A stretch of DNA of 64,000 nt from NCBI GenBank assembly GCA_026874595.1, contig CM049306.1:109908142-109972141 (forward strand), written 5' to 3'. Below, one piece after another: positions 62,512-64,000 of this stretch (its first letter is position 1; the number at the start of each line of letters is the position of its first letter). The DNA is from Sipunculus nudus. Lineage: Eukaryota > Annelida > Sipuncula > Golfingiida > Sipunculidae. Under the pieces are notes generated by a model. The model ran no database searches. It worked only from the letters and a program-made list of their open reading frames with translations, and was not told where the DNA came from. Made by a program: the position numbers and the translations under genes.

Positions 62512-64000
62512 CTCCTCAGAAGAATATACAAGTTCATCTGGGTCAGTGACATTGATGTGCATGTTTTCTTTTCACTTTTCAGGTCTTTTAAGTTTCTTTC
62601 CTTAAGACTCCCTGAACTGCTGTTGTGGAACCCTTGACATGTACATTTACCCAGAAAGTTAAAATTATTCTCTATGGTGTGGTACATGAAAAAATATTTT
62701 TTTTTAAACATTCCAAAAAGATTATTTTATACATTTTTAAACTTTAATCAATATTTCTGAGCCAATACATAATGATAACATTCCATCTTCAACATATAAG
62801 GTTGTAGACATATGCTCTAAAAAGTAAAAAGTAATTTGATAATTCTGTCTATATTTAGGATAACCTTTGCAAAATATTAAGATAAAACCTGAAAAAGTAC
62901 TCATGAGACAGTTTTGAGACCAAACCATAAACATTTACCAAGGAAGGCATGTGTTAAATTTTAGAATTAATTGATCAAAAGTCACATAAGTTCATTTGAA
63001 TATTTCTTTTCTAATAAGGCCAGACTTCATTTCATATTTTCATTTCTCAGACCCACCCACCCAAAGTTTTGGCAATTTGGAAAATAAATATAACAGAGTC
63101 CCAGTTGTTATTTTATCGCTGCCATTATAAAATGTGTCCATAAGTCGTAATATAAATCCCCTAAAAATGTAAACTCGCAGTCTCTTCATACAAAATGAGA
63201 CCTACATGGCCAAGTCGGTCATTTTTTAAGTCACAGCATTGACAATGGTTAGTGAAACATTTTCATTGTCTTTCTCATGACCATCTAAAATATGAGGATT
63301 TGCGTATATGAGGATTTTCGTCAGACATCTCCTCAAATCAACCTGTTCAAATATTCTCCTTCCCCTTTTCAAGCTTCATCCCTTTCTTTCCTGATTTCAG
63401 TTTTATGTATTAACAGTTTTATTCTTGTTATGATGGAATGCTTACTTTCGAAAACATTCAAGGTGTAGACTGTTATATATTGATCAGCAGGGTTTGTAGT
63501 TTATTTGACAAGATTTCAGAAAATGTCCGGCTTTTGAATGGTTATGCTGACCTCCACGCAGGGTCACAAACTATTCTGACATTCTTAACATTTCGTTGAA
63601 AATCCTCTACGGGGAATCCTTAGGCCAAAGGAAGAAAAAGTCAACTTATTGAAATCTCTTCAATAAAATGAAATCTCTTCTGTTAAAATGGCTGTGAACA
63701 TTGGATTTCAGGGTGAAATCAGCTACATTGAGTAATTTGGATAACCGGTAACTGTGTGTATGCTTGTAGGTTCCATTTGTGAGCGCTAGAATTGTTGCAC
63801 ACAGACTATTTCCAACCATGAAATCACATGAATGACACCTAGTATTTTATGAATCTCTGATTGGCTCTCTTTCTAGGGCTGCTGGATGCAGTCTCTTTTC
63901 GCCAATCGAGCTGAAGCTTAGACAGGTCATCATATGCAAATAAACTCTTAAACTCTCAATTAAATACTCGCACATTGAAAACAATCAATTCCTTTAGGGA
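62512..64000. other. Intron of the lectin gene, no further exon recognised
   Basis: I looked for a phase-2 exon with the W-x-G and Cys-rich end of a C-type lectin domain and found none. The stretch is AT-rich and unremarkable. Confidence 0.35.

Overview
This is animal nuclear DNA: AT-rich, with split genes, GT-AG introns, SINE, LINE and LTR elements, and no operons. The mix of repeats (tandem-core Helentron/'pearl'-like elements, BEL/Pao and Ty3 retrotransposons, an L1/Tx1-like LINE) together with a secreted C-type lectin suggests a lophotrochozoan, most likely a bivalve mollusc. That placement is inference. Most of the window is repeats. Two host genes can be supported.

Layout. 1-757: 3' part of a 2.6-kb repeat, called family F here. 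758-7539: Ty3/gypsy element lacking its 5' end, with gag zinc-knuckle remnant, nearly intact pro-pol with one in-frame stop, and a 3' LTR. 7540-8943: end-fragments of Helentron-like repeats. 9332-13239: broken L1/Tx1-like LINE. 13240-14722: tandem-core Helentron-like element (copy B). 14765-17386: full F copy. 18694-23036, minus strand: host gene GTF3C6 (TFIIIC subunit 6), last four coding exons, with another tandem-core element (copy C) and a tRNA-derived SINE in its introns. 23.2-29.8 kb: ancient repeats, a pseudogene fragment, a probable solo LTR. 29868-33050: large tandem-core element (copy E, minus). 34.8-48.3 kb: one old F element (F4) split twice, by a second F copy (F2, 35169-37827) and by a complete but dead BEL/Pao retrotransposon (39826-47978, target duplication GTGGT). 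48915-51574: third full F copy. 51.6-57.7 kb: an 84-bp palindrome, AT arrays and a decayed minus-strand F copy. 57689-58972: tandem-core copy D. 59745-62334, plus strand: first coding exons of a secreted C-type lectin, which runs on toward the end of the window.

Main point of interest. Two unrelated-looking non-autonomous repeat families share one design: a short palindrome or hairpin at the 5' end, then a subterminal sequence that is the reverse complement of one arm of a 3'-terminal hairpin, with a simple-sequence tract just before that hairpin. In the tandem-core family the 5' sequence and the 3' hairpin change together between copies (GTATCCGCC type versus GTATCCCCAGAC type), as expected if the two ends must match for mobilisation. 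No transposase or Rep/helicase gene is in the window, so an autonomous partner must be elsewhere.

How the genes relate. The host genes are independent: GTF3C6 acts in RNA polymerase III initiation, and the lectin is probably a secreted carbohydrate-binding protein. Both have small tandem duplications at splice acceptors, a possible source of splicing variation.
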